Assembly: GCA_947166135.1 (NCBI GenBank)
Contig: CAMVDB010000003.1
Location: 1-64,000 of the forward strand
DNA from: an uncultured Clostridia bacterium
Lineage (GTDB): Bacteria > Bacillota > Clostridia > Oscillospirales > Acutalibacteraceae
Length of the DNA: 64,000 nt
Reading direction: 5' to 3'
Part shown: positions 39,111 through 47,993 of the stretch, one piece after another
How positions within the stretch are numbered: the first letter of the stretch is position 1
Layout of the letters: the number at the start of each line of letters is the position of its first letter
Program-made: the position numbers and the translations under genes
The notes under the pieces: generated by a model
Databases searched by the model: none
The model's input: the letters and a program-made list of their open reading frames with translations, nothing else
Told to the model about the DNA's origin: nothing

Positions 39111-40681
39111 CAGTCCGCCTTGTGACCTCCTATCTGTCCGTTTCGTTCGATCGTCGTCGCGCCTTCCTTGAGGTTCATCCCCTTGAGGACGGCGTTCTTG
39201 CCGTAGCGGTGCTGTAATCTGAGCATGGTGTTCTGGATGCTGCGCTCCTTCTGTGCCGTGATACGCTCCCGCTCCTCCTTCTCATAGTCGGTGAACAGGC
39301 TGAGCTGTTCGGCTTCGGGCGCTTTAAGTTCCGTTTCCGCTTTCAGGTAACAGGCGGAGATGTTCAGCCTGCGGATCAGCAGATCGGGGTCGACGACCCT
39401 GGTGTACAGCGCCATCACGGTATCCATGATCTTGCGCGTGCTGTTCGTATAGCTGTCGAGATTTCCTGTGCCGTGCGCGTGCTTGGGGACGATTCTGCCG
39501 TAATGATCGGCGGAGACCTTCCCCGTATACGGCTCGCCCGTCTTGCGGACGACGTAGACCGTGTCGCTGACGGTCCTGCCTGCCGAGAGCACCTTCAGGC
39601 TCTCTCTGTCGTAGCCGATGGTCAGCACGATCTGCCGCGTGACCAGCCCCTTTTGAACGAGGTCGAGGACGAGCAGCTCCGTCATCTCGCGGATGATCAG
39701 CCGTCCCTTGTCATAGCCGTAGGGCTCCTTCAATACCTGTCCCGACGACAGGGAATTGGCGGTCGGGCGGTAGCTTTTGATATGCTTGATCGTCGTCGGT
39801 TCCCAGCCCCACGCGTGATCGATCAGGAGCTCCGCGTTGATGCCGAAGGTCTTGTACAGGATATCCTCGCACGAAGGGGAGAGGGAGAACCGCGCGATAT
39901 CGCCCATCGTATACAGCCCCAGCGCTTCAAGCTTCGTACTGTAGCCGCGGCCTACGCGCCAGAAGTCCGTCAGCGGACGGTGACGCCAGAGGAGCTCCCG
40001 GTATCTGCGCTCGTCCAGCTCGGCGACGCGCACGCCGTCCTTGTCGGGCTTGACGTGTTTCGCGACGATATCCATCGCGACCTTCGACAGGTAGAGGTTG
40101 GTGCCGATGCCCGCCGTCGCGGTGATTCCCGTCGTATACAGCACCTCGCGGATCATCGTCATCGCCAGCTCGTGCGCCGTCATGCGGTACAGCGGCAGGT
40201 AGTGGGTCGCGTCGATGAACACCTCGTCGATCGAGTAGACGTGGATATCCTCGGGCGCGATATATTTCAGATAGATCGAATAGATGCGCGAGCTGTATTG
40301 CTCGTACAGCCGCATGCGCGGCGGGGCGACGTAGTAGGACAGCTCCAGCGACGGGTCGCGCTCGAGCGTCGGCGCGTCAAAGGAAGCGGAGCTGAAGTGA
40401 TATTCGCCGTTCTCATCCTTTCGGATATGACCGTTCTTGACCGCGTTGTGCAGCCGTTCGCTGTTGACCTCCCGTACCCGCTGCACGACCTCGAACAGCC
40501 TCGCTCTGCCCGAGATGCCGTGCGCCTTCAGGGAAGGGGAGACGGCGAGACAGATCGTCTTTTCCGTTCTCGAAGAATCGGCGACGACTAAATTGGTGGA
40601 GAGCGGGTCGAAATGCCTTTCAACGCACTCGACGCTGGCGTAAAAGCTCTTTAAGTCGATCGCGATATAGGTGCGTTCCAT
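39110..40681 (-). CDS. Y-family DNA polymerase (UmuC/DinP-like)
   Basis: MERTYIAIDLKSFYASVECVERHFDPL, HVYSIDEVFIDATHYL, GIGTNLYLSKVAMD. Confidence 0.9.
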   Translation of the reverse strand: MERTYIAIDLKSFYASVECVERHFDPLSTNLVVADSSRTEKTICLAVSPSLKAHGISGRARLFEVVQRVREVNSERLHNAVKNGHIRKDENGEYHFSSASFDAPTLERDPSLELSYYVAPPRMRLYEQYSSRIYSIYLKYIAPEDIHVYSIDEVFIDATHYLPLYRMTAHELAMTMIREVLYTTGITATAGIGTNLYLSKVAMDIVAKHVKPDKDGVRVAELDERRYRELLWRHRPLTDFWRVGRGYSTKLEALGLYTMGDIARFSLSPSCEDILYKTFGINAELLIDHAWGWEPTTIKHIKSYRPTANSLSSGQVLKEPYGYDKGRLIIREMTELLVLDLVQKGLVTRQIVLTIGYDRESLKVLSAGRTVSDTVYVVRKTGEPYTGKVSADHYGRIVPKHAHGTGNLDSYTNSTRKIMDTVMALYTRVVDPDLLIRRLNISACYLKAETELKAPEAEQLSLFTDYEKEERERITAQKERSIQNTMLRLQHRYGKNAVLKGMNLKEGATTIERNGQIGGHKAD

Positions 40682-40713
40682 TCCGACATCCCCTTTCCTT
40701 AAGCAACCGAGAA

Positions 40714-40770
40714 CAAATCCGAACCCGGTTTTGACGGGCATATTTCCGCCCGCTCTTTGTTAAAATCTTA
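40714..40770. repeat. Partial copy of the left end of the 12629-12909 MITE-like element
   Basis: aatccgaacc..ggttttgacgggcatatt.ccgcc...ttgttaaaatc shared with 12646-12703. Confidence 0.75.
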
Positions 40771-40772
40771 AA

Positions 40773-41051
40773 TTATCCGGCAAGCGGCTTTTCGACATAC
40801 CATCTGCCGATTCTGGACGCAAACAGGCTGTCGGTTCTTTCGAAGAACAGGTGCCGTTCCTCTCCCTGTATCACGACCGTGTAACAGGCTCCGCTGTGAC
40901 CGCTGCTGAGCGTGGACGCGGGGCGAAAATCCCTGACTGCCTCGATCTTGAACGTCCTCCCGTCCGACCATGTGATGGTACGCGGCAGCATGTATCCCGT
41001 GGAGTCAAAGTCGGAGTTTACCTTGACGTAAATCTTTATATAGCGTTGCAT
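40773..41051 (-). CDS. Small protein linked to the Y-family polymerase cassette
   Basis: 92 aa, MQRYIKIYVKVNSDFDSTGYMLPRTITWSDGRTFKIEAVRDFRPA; same strand, immediately upstream. Confidence 0.65.
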   Translation of the reverse strand: MQRYIKIYVKVNSDFDSTGYMLPRTITWSDGRTFKIEAVRDFRPASTLSSGHSGACYTVVIQGEERHLFFERTDSLFASRIGRWYVEKPLAG

Positions 41052-41085
41052 GATGAACCCTCACGAAATCATATTGCATCTTATA

Positions 41086-41097
41086 GAACAAATGTAC
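41086..41097 (-). promoter_or_regulatory. Candidate LexA (SOS/DinR) box
   Basis: GAACAAATGTAC, one mismatch to GAACNNNNGTTC, about 35 bp upstream of the 41051 start. Confidence 0.55.
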
Positions 41098-41214
41098 TAC
41101 AAATTGACCGAAAAGTCAATAGTAAAATTATCCGTGATCCGAGATTATTCTCGGTTGCTTAGCGTATGAAAGTATGTTATACTCTCTATATGCGATTATT
41201 TTCAAGGAGGATTC

Positions 41215-42360
41215 ATGTTGGAGAATAAGACGAAAAGTACCGCGACTCCGTGGAAGGTGCTGTCCGCGATTTTGGCGTTCGCGCTGATCGCGGTATCATG
41301 CGCATGGGCTTTCACGGCGAACGGAAGTAAGGGTCAGCCGACCGATAAAGCCGGGACGGAGGCTCCTGCGACGGCGGATCAGGGTAAAGCGCTGTCTGCC
41401 GATAAAATACAGCAGAAGAGAAAGGTCATCATCGATACCGATACCGCCGGCGATGACGCCGCGGCGCTGATCATCGCGGCAAAGGATCCGAACGTCGAGA
41501 TCCTCGGCGTAACGGTCTCCGAAGGCAACGTCAAGCTGGATCAGGCGGTCAAAAACGCTTTGATGACGCTTGAGGCTGCGGGCAGTGACGCGCCGGTTTA
41601 TGCGGGCGCGGACGTTACCTATACCGGTAATCCGCGCGATGTGTTCAGCGTGTTCGGCAAGGACGGCATGGGCGATCAGGACCTGATCCATCCGACGCGT
41701 AAGGCGGCGGACGGCAGTGCGATCGACTTCATCCTCGATACGATCAAGGCGAACCCCGACGAGGTGGAGATCATCGCGCTCGGTCCCGTGACGAATCTGG
41801 CGCTCGCCTTCGATAAGGACGCGAAAACGATGAAGCGCGTCAAGCGCTATTGGTCGATGGGCACCACGGGCTTCGGTCACGGTAACGCGACCCCCGTAGC
41901 GGAGTTCAACGTCTATCACGACGCCGAAGCATACAAGGTTTTTGCCGAATCGGGCGTTCCGGTCACGGTGCTCGGACTCGATATGATGAACGACGATGTC
42001 ATCCATACGAAGGAATGGCTCGATGAAATCGCCTCCAAGGGCGGTTTATCGGAATTTTTTGCCAAGTCGTTCAGCGGTCTTGTCAAGTTCAATGAGCAAG
42101 CGAACGGTAAGGCGTACGCCGATAATCCCGACGGCACCTGCATGGCGTGTGTGCTTTGGGACGGCTTTATACAGGACACCGAGGCATGCCATCCGGTCGT
42201 GATGACCGAGGATAACGAGACCTACGGTCAGGTCGTACTGTATAAGAAGAGCCGCGGTTACGATTCCGGCATCACCTTTGAGGATTACAACTTCAACGTG
42301 ATTACTAAGATAAACAGCAAGGGCTTCAGGGAGAAGCTGGCTTCACTGTTGGAGCAGTAA
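41215..42360 (+). CDS. Membrane-anchored/secreted nucleoside hydrolase (IunH family)
   Basis: KVIIDTDTAGDDAAALIIAA; EIIALGPVTNLALAF; N-terminal TM. Confidence 0.87.
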   Translation: MLENKTKSTATPWKVLSAILAFALIAVSCAWAFTANGSKGQPTDKAGTEAPATADQGKALSADKIQQKRKVIIDTDTAGDDAAALIIAAKDPNVEILGVTVSEGNVKLDQAVKNALMTLEAAGSDAPVYAGADVTYTGNPRDVFSVFGKDGMGDQDLIHPTRKAADGSAIDFILDTIKANPDEVEIIALGPVTNLALAFDKDAKTMKRVKRYWSMGTTGFGHGNATPVAEFNVYHDAEAYKVFAESGVPVTVLGLDMMNDDVIHTKEWLDEIASKGGLSEFFAKSFSGLVKFNEQANGKAYADNPDGTCMACVLWDGFIQDTEACHPVVMTEDNETYGQVVLYKKSRGYDSGITFEDYNFNVITKINSKGFREKLASLLEQ

Positions 42361-42459
42361 AGCGGATGATATTTCATCCTTTACTTTCCTCAATTGTATG
42401 GCGTTTTAATTCTTAATAGGAAAAATAATAGCTCATAGATCAAGTTTAAAAGATCGGTA

Positions 42460-42490
42460 AATGCCGGACAGTCAAGCGCTGTCCGGCATT
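42460..42490. terminator. Bidirectional terminator between convergent genes
   Basis: aatgccggacagtcaagcgctgtccggcatt. Confidence 0.85.
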
Positions 42491-42523
42491 CTTGTGCCCT
42501 GTTACGGCACCGGCTGTAACAGG

Positions 42524-43069
42524 CTATCTGTCTTTTCTTTTCTTAAAGCAATTTTTGTCGTAGCTCGGATTGAAGGCGTAGAAGTTCTTGCTGTCGAGCT
42601 GATCGGTCAGCAGTCGCAGGTTCTCGCCGAAGCGCTGGTAGTGTACGACCTCGCGCGCCCTGAGGAAGCGGATCGGGTCGATGACGTCGGGATCGTCACA
42701 GAAGCGCAGGATATTGTCATAAGTGGTGCGCGCCTTCTGCTCCGCCGCCATGGACTCATGCAGGTCGGTGATCGCGTCGCCCTTGCTGGCGATCGCCATG
42801 GCGTTGAACGGCACGCCTGCCGCCGAGGCGGGATAGATACCGGCGGTGTGATCGACAAAGTATGCGTCGAGTCCCGCCTTCTTGATCTCCTCGGGGCTGA
42901 CGCCCTTGGTCAGCTGATAGATGATCGCGCCGACCATCTCGAGATGGTTCAGCTCTTCGGTACCGACATCGGTCAACGTCGCCTTCAATTCCGGCATCGG
43001 CATCGCAAATCGCTGAGATAAATAGCGGGTCGAAGCCCCCAGCTCACCGTCGGGACCCCCATACACCAA
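42524..43069 (-). pseudogene. cotJC: CotJC-like spore-coat manganese catalase, 5' end removed by element insertion
   Basis: Fragment begins VYGGPDGELGASTRYLSQRFAMPMPELKATLTDVGTEELNHLEMVG; the usual N-terminal ~40 residues are absent and the frame runs into sequence beside the recombinase gene. Confidence 0.8.
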
Positions 43070-43082
43070 AAAACGGTAATGA

Positions 43083-44528
43083 TCAGATATAAAAAAACAG
43101 CTGTATCGAAGTGCTCTTTCGATCGAACACGATTTTGTCGATGAAGCTGCGGATCAGCTCGTTTTTATCCTCCTCGCTCACTGTGGGGTCTCTGAGCGTC
43201 GCCACGGCGTTTTTATGTTCGTCGATCAGTTTCTTCCTGAGCTGCGCTTCCGTGTGCTGTGGCTTGATCTCCTGCGCCCTGAGCGCGGTTATACGCTCGT
43301 CGATTATCCGGCGGCTCTCCTTCAGCTCCTCGATGGTATAGACGCCTGCCTCGAACGCTTCCTTGATCCGCTTATATTTCAGCTTTTCCTTTTGGATCAG
43401 CGCGTCGATATCGATCTCGGTTTTTTCCTCAGTGGGGCGGGTGTTCTTGATCTTGATATTGAATATACCGGTCTCGAAGGCGGTCTCGATGCCGGTCAGC
43501 ACCATCTCATTGAGCTTTGCGATCGTGATATGATGTGAGGTTTTACACTGACCGTGGTTGTATTTAATACACTGCAAAGAGGTTCCCTTGATAGCAGCGG
43601 CGAGGCTTGACCCGCAGTCGGAGCATTTGACCAGTCCGTGCAGCATATACATGTATTTCTTCCCGCTGGTGTGGGCGTAGCGGTTATACTTCTTCTGTTG
43701 GCGTTCGTAGATCGTCTGAACCTTATTGAAGCTCTCCTCGTCGATGATCGGCTCATGCTGACCGTCGGTGATCATGATGTTCGGGTCGTCATAGTTGCGG
43801 CGGGTCCTACCGGTAGGGTTCCAGCGAATCTTCCCGATGTACACCGGGTTGTGAAGAATATAGTCGACAGTGCGATTCTCCCACAGGTTGCCGCGGGTGG
43901 TGCGGATCCCCATATCGTTGAGCTTGCGCGCGATCTGTATTGCCGACATCCCGTTCAGATAGTCGGCGTAGATCTGCCTGACCATCGGAGCGGTCTCCGG
44001 ATTGACGACGTACTGCTTATCGACGATATCATATCCGAACGACGGGATCGATACGGCGCCGCCGCGCTCGACCTTCTCGGTCATGCCGCGCTTGACCTCT
44101 CCTGAAAGGTTGATGCTGTAAAATTCGTCGAACCATTCGATGATGCGCTCGATCAGACTGCCGAAGGGACCGTCAATGATCGGCTCCGAAATCGACTTGA
44201 CCTCGATATCATTCCTTGACAGCATACCCTTGTAGAAGATACTCTCCTCCTGGTTACGGGCAAAACGGCTGAACTTCCACAGCAGAACGGCAGAGAACGG
44301 CGCGGGCTTCTGCTTCGCGGTCGCGATCATCCGGATGAACTCCGGGCGCTTCTCGGCTTTTCTGCCGCTGATACCGTCGTCGCGGAAGATATACTCGTTC
44401 GGCACGATATAGCCGTGCTGCTTCGCGTACTTGCGGATCTCCTTAATCTGGCTGTCGGGGGAGAGCTCCGTCTGATTGTCGGTGCTGACACGGATGTACG
44501 CCGCGGCAGTTTTCAACTCAATATTCAT
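43083..44528 (-). CDS. Large serine recombinase (integrase)
   Basis: AAAYIRVSTDNQTELSPDSQ, KFSRFARNQEESI, Recombinase domain, zinc ribbon CSDCGSSL, C-terminal coiled coil. Confidence 0.92.
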   Translation of the reverse strand: MNIELKTAAAYIRVSTDNQTELSPDSQIKEIRKYAKQHGYIVPNEYIFRDDGISGRKAEKRPEFIRMIATAKQKPAPFSAVLLWKFSRFARNQEESIFYKGMLSRNDIEVKSISEPIIDGPFGSLIERIIEWFDEFYSINLSGEVKRGMTEKVERGGAVSIPSFGYDIVDKQYVVNPETAPMVRQIYADYLNGMSAIQIARKLNDMGIRTTRGNLWENRTVDYILHNPVYIGKIRWNPTGRTRRNYDDPNIMITDGQHEPIIDEESFNKVQTIYERQQKKYNRYAHTSGKKYMYMLHGLVKCSDCGSSLAAAIKGTSLQCIKYNHGQCKTSHHITIAKLNEMVLTGIETAFETGIFNIKIKNTRPTEEKTEIDIDALIQKEKLKYKRIKEAFEAGVYTIEELKESRRIIDERITALRAQEIKPQHTEAQLRKKLIDEHKNAVATLRDPTVSEEDKNELIRSFIDKIVFDRKSTSIQLFFYI

Positions 44529-44555
44529 GTTACACCTCAAAAAGGGTATAAAAAT

Positions 44556-44695
44556 CCCCTTGTAATTTGTATTGCAAAATTCACAAGGGTATGATAGAAT
44601 ATTGACATGGTTGTCAGACCATATTCGTATAGCACCCTTGTGTTATGCGAGCCGCTCTATCCTGCTGGAACAGGGTAGGGCGGTTTTTTTTTATT
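44556..44695 (+). other. Structured intergenic region ending in a strong terminator; possible small RNA
   Basis: CCCTTGT/ACAAGGG hairpin, second CACAAGGGT...ACCCTTGTG pair, terminator ccgctctatcctgctggaacagggtagggcggtttttttt. Confidence 0.5.
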
Positions 44696-44786
44696 GAAAG
44701 TATAGTTATAGATATTAGTTGGAATAATGCAAAGTAATGAGAAAAGTAATTACTTTTGAAGAGCTATCGATAAAAACGGGGTTGAT

Positions 44787-44990
44787 TTATCGATTGGTAT
44801 TCAACTTTGAATGATTGGTGTTCATGTTTTCCCGATCGGCGGCGAGCTGCTTCATGAGTTCCAGCGTCTGCCGTTTCTCCTCGTCCGTCATCAGCCGATA
44901 CCGGAGCAGCAGCTCGATCTCCTTGCCGGTTAGATCGCGGAGGTTCAAACTGTCGTCAATTGTTATATGTAAATTTTCGTCAGTGATCAT
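44787..44990 (-). CDS. Small hypothetical protein
   Basis: 67 aa, MITDENLHITIDDSLNLRDLTGKEIELLLRYRLMTDEEKRQTLELM; gaggtcgctc upstream. Confidence 0.5.
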   Translation of the reverse strand: MITDENLHITIDDSLNLRDLTGKEIELLLRYRLMTDEEKRQTLELMKQLAADRENMNTNHSKLNTNR

Positions 44991-45063
44991 GAGCGACCTC
45001 TTTGTTGAAAAATAATAAGAGCTATGCTATTATATAAACAGTAAGTATGAAAGAAGGGGTTTC

Positions 45064-46197
45064 ATGAAAATTTTTAGTATAATCTTATCGTTATTCTTTG
45101 TAGTATTTTTTATTGCAGGTTGCGGCAGACAAACCGCAAATGAGACGGCTACAGAAGCACAAACAGACGTCGAAAACGAAACTAAAACAGATGAACCGCC
45201 TTTTTTCGATGAGTCAACCCCAATAGGAGAAGGAGCCCTTGACATTACTGCGGCTAAAAATCAAAACGGAATAATCGTTTCGGTCGATTTTAGTGTGGAC
45301 GGCGGTTCCGGGGACAGAAGCGGCTGGCTATATATGTTGACGCTTGTCGAAAGCGCTGATATCGCCGAGCATGTTAATACAGTTATTTACACGGTGACAG
45401 ATACATCAAGCAAAGACGTGGGATATGCCACCTTTGCTGCCGGTAATCTCCAAAATAATCAATATCCTGCATTCTATGATGAAAACCACGATTATTTGAA
45501 CGATAATACTATAGATAAGCTGCAATTCTTTTACGATAGTAAAGCGGTGACAGCGGCTTTCAATAGTTTACGTTCGGCTTGCGGTTTGGAACTAAAGGAC
45601 GAGGAAATATCGTCTGCTCCGGAGGGGAACGAGTCGCCGACTGAAAAACCCGTTAAAAAAGAAATAATCAACAATACATCAGCTAACGGCTTTTATGCTA
45701 ACGGAAACGGCGATTATGTTGCCACGGGGTTAAAGGTCACGGATTATGCGGTTCTGCATATCGAGTATCAAGGAGAACAGCATTTTTCTGTAGTATCATA
45801 CGAAGGCGATTCGTATGACGATTTGCTTGTAAATACAACAGGCTCTTATTCGGGCGACGTATTGATTGACCATTCCGGTGATTATTCGCTGGAGATCAAG
45901 GCTACGGGAGATTGGAGCATTACTTCATCCGGGCTGTCAATAGATGATACGACGTCCTTTTCCGGCTCAGGTGACGCTGTGACAGGAATCACGAGTACGT
46001 CCGGGGGTATATGGGAAATCACGCACCGCGGTCAAAGTCATTTTTCTGTTATAGAATATGGCTTAAAAATAGGTTACATGGATTTGCTGGCTAATACGAC
46101 CGGAGATTACTCGGGTACGGTTAAAGTTGAGTCGGGAGATTACATATTCTTTAAAATAAACGCTGATGGAGATTGGACTATCAAAAAGACAGATTAA
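45064..46197 (+). CDS. Prophage lipoprotein with two tandem beta-sandwich-like repeats
   Basis: Lipobox FFIAGCGR; repeats HIEYQGEQHFSVVSY...DLLVNTTGSYSGDV...GDWSI and EITHRGQSHFSVIEY...DLLANTTGDYSGTV...GDWTI. Confidence 0.8.
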   Translation: MKIFSIILSLFFVVFFIAGCGRQTANETATEAQTDVENETKTDEPPFFDESTPIGEGALDITAAKNQNGIIVSVDFSVDGGSGDRSGWLYMLTLVESADIAEHVNTVIYTVTDTSSKDVGYATFAAGNLQNNQYPAFYDENHDYLNDNTIDKLQFFYDSKAVTAAFNSLRSACGLELKDEEISSAPEGNESPTEKPVKKEIINNTSANGFYANGNGDYVATGLKVTDYAVLHIEYQGEQHFSVVSYEGDSYDDLLVNTTGSYSGDVLIDHSGDYSLEIKATGDWSITSSGLSIDDTTSFSGSGDAVTGITSTSGGIWEITHRGQSHFSVIEYGLKIGYMDLLANTTGDYSGTVKVESGDYIFFKINADGDWTIKKTD

Positions 46198-46209
46198 TAA
46201 TCGCTGTAT

Positions 46210-46250
46210 AGAGCGGTGCGTTACGTGGCGGTGTAACGTGCCGCTTTATT
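46210..46250 (+). terminator. Terminator after lipoprotein gene
   Basis: agcggtgcgttacgtggcggtgtaacgtgccgctttattt. Confidence 0.8.
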
Positions 46251-46326
46251 TAAAAAAATAATCTCTTGACGTTATCGAAAATATGTTCTATAATTAGTAA
46301 TAGAATAGAACGAAAGGGGTGCTGAT

Positions 46327-46440
46327 ATGCACGACTACATGAAGATGATTCACGTAATGCTGAGACGAATAAAGACAAGAGAACAGTTAAAGAGGATATA
46401 CGATTATATCTGCTTTATCTATCTGAAGGGCGGCGATTGA
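46327..46440 (+). CDS. 37-aa small protein
   Basis: MHDYMKMIHVMLRRIKTREQLKRIYDYICFIYLKGGD; RBS aaagggg; promoter TTGACG-N17-TATAAT upstream; terminator overlapping the stop. Confidence 0.65.
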   Translation: MHDYMKMIHVMLRRIKTREQLKRIYDYICFIYLKGGD

Positions 46441-46453
46441 GCCGCTCTTTTTT

Positions 46454-46807
46454 TTATTGTGTCAATTTCTTAAGTAAATCTGCAACCTTGCGTCGATCTT
46501 CAGGTGACATTCTCAAGTAGTTTGTTACTATATTTTTTTCTGTAGGTGAAAGGTCATACTCCTCGGCAAGATCGTCAAGCAGGGCGTCCGGAACCGCAAG
46601 AAACATCTCACCTTCGCCTTCCTCCAGCCAGAGAGGATTAACCTTAAACGTTTTACAGATCAAATTAATCATTAATTCTTTAATAGGAGCCCTGCCGAGT
46701 TCAATATTGGCAATTACATCTCGTTTTACACCGAGTTTTTCACCAAAAGCTTCTTGTGACAGCTTGAGTTCTTTTCTAATACTTTTGACTCTATCACATG
46801 TTGTCAT
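46454..46807 (-). CDS. XRE-family repressor (HTH_3)
   Basis: RVKSIRKELKLSQEAFGEKLGVKRDVIANIELGRAPIKE. Confidence 0.88.
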   Translation of the reverse strand: MTTCDRVKSIRKELKLSQEAFGEKLGVKRDVIANIELGRAPIKELMINLICKTFKVNPLWLEEGEGEMFLAVPDALLDDLAEEYDLSPTEKNIVTNYLRMSPEDRRKVADLLKKLTQ

Positions 46808-46810
46808 AGC

Positions 46811-46937
46811 GACACCTCCTCACATTTTTTTGTGTATTATATCATATTATTTTCGTGGTGTCAACACAAATTATTTAAGAAATATTCAAGAAATGTGTTG
46901 ACAAGCGCAAATCTGAATAGTATAATTGTGTTGAAAT
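46811..46937. promoter_or_regulatory. Divergent switch region: two consensus sigma-A promoters with mirrored operator half-sites
   Basis: Plus: TTGACA-N17-TATAAT (46898-46926). Minus: TTGACA-N17-TATAAT on the reverse strand. TGTCAACACA (46859-46868) and TGTGTTGACA (46894-46903) overlap the -35s. Confidence 0.85.
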
Positions 46938-46959
46938 CACATTAAAGGAGGTGCTCACC

Positions 46960-47115
46960 GTGTCGACAACCACAGAGATTAGAGAAACCGTAAGCGATAT
47001 CGTTGAAGCTCTGAAGCAGCTTCCCAAAGAGAAACAGGACTATCTCAACGGTTATGTGCAAGGTATCGCTGACGCTTCTCGTATCGAGGATCGCGACGAA
47101 CCCAAATCAGCATAA
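46960..47115 (+). CDS. Small early phage protein
   Basis: GTG start, 51 aa MSTTTEIRETVSDIVEALKQLPKEKQDYLNGYVQGIADASRIEDRDEPKSA; RBS aaaggagg; first gene after the divergent promoter. Confidence 0.75.
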   Translation: MSTTTEIRETVSDIVEALKQLPKEKQDYLNGYVQGIADASRIEDRDEPKSA

Positions 47116-47130
47116 GAAGGAGGGTTGTAT

Positions 47131-47289
47131 GTGGATTCTATATTTCGCAGGTTTCATGTGAAAGAACCTGAAAAGGCAGAGGATCTTCAACGCTTGATCG
47201 CAGAGAAGAACCTCAGTAAAGATGACCTGATTCTGATACTGTCGACGATAGAGTTGGGTGATGTAGAGGAGAGGGAGGTGAACACGTGA
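47131..47289 (+). CDS. Small early phage protein
   Basis: GTG start, 52 aa MDSIFRRFHVKEPEKAEDLQRLIAEKNLSKDDLILILSTIELGDVEEREVNT; RBS aaggaggg. Confidence 0.6.
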   Translation: MDSIFRRFHVKEPEKAEDLQRLIAEKNLSKDDLILILSTIELGDVEEREVNT

Positions 47290-47762
47290 TACGTCAGATC
47301 ATGATAATAATAGAAACCGCCCTTGCAACATTTCTGTTCACAAAGGCGGGAGAATTCTTATTTTATTATCTGAAGATAAATCGTGACAGCGCCTACAATC
47401 AGAGCAACGACAACGCCTGCGATCGTCCAGAACAAAGAGCTTTTGTACCAGACGGACGATTTACTCTTCCTGTTATCATCAGCCTTTTTGCTAACGGAAT
47501 AACCATACTCTTTGCGCTGATCGTATTGCTTACCTGACATAGCACAATCCAGATATCTTCTCCGGCGTCAGGCGAGCGCGTCGCTCGTCCTCGGCCGCCT
47601 GCCATGCGGCTGACCCCCAATATCCTTGAACATTCGAAAATACTCCTGTTATTTTATTGCGCTGATTCTAAGCGGGCGGCGCGTTCACCTGACGTCGGAG
47701 GCTAAAGGTTGCATGGTTCTATGCAACGAAACAAGCTATTCAATCATAGTATGGAAGAGGTG

Positions 47763-47981
47763 ATGAAAATGGGACGAGGCAATAAGTATTCGGTCGATAT
47801 CTGTATGGAGGACGGCGATCAGGTGATCCCGTATCTGCATATTGATATCGACGGTGAGAAGAAGGTCGTGACATGGCTCGTCTCGGAGGACGACCGAAAG
47901 AAGTACGAGCATAAGATGCTCAAAAACATAGGGGAGAGCATGAGCCGCTACTACGCCGCTCACCCCGAGAGATTACATTAA
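47763..47981 (+). CDS. Hypothetical phage protein
   Basis: MKMGRGNKYSVDICMEDGDQVIPYLHIDIDGEKKVVTWLVSEDDRKKYE. Confidence 0.6.
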   Translation: MKMGRGNKYSVDICMEDGDQVIPYLHIDIDGEKKVVTWLVSEDDRKKYEHKMLKNIGESMSRYYAAHPERLH

Positions 47982-47993
47982 GGAGATGACCAA

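Noticed and set aside
47286-47540. Two overlapping opposite-strand ORFs (47286-47537 plus, 47358-47540 minus)
   Set aside because: Both contain a plausible TM segment; cannot decide from sequence which, if either, is real, so neither was listed as a CDS.
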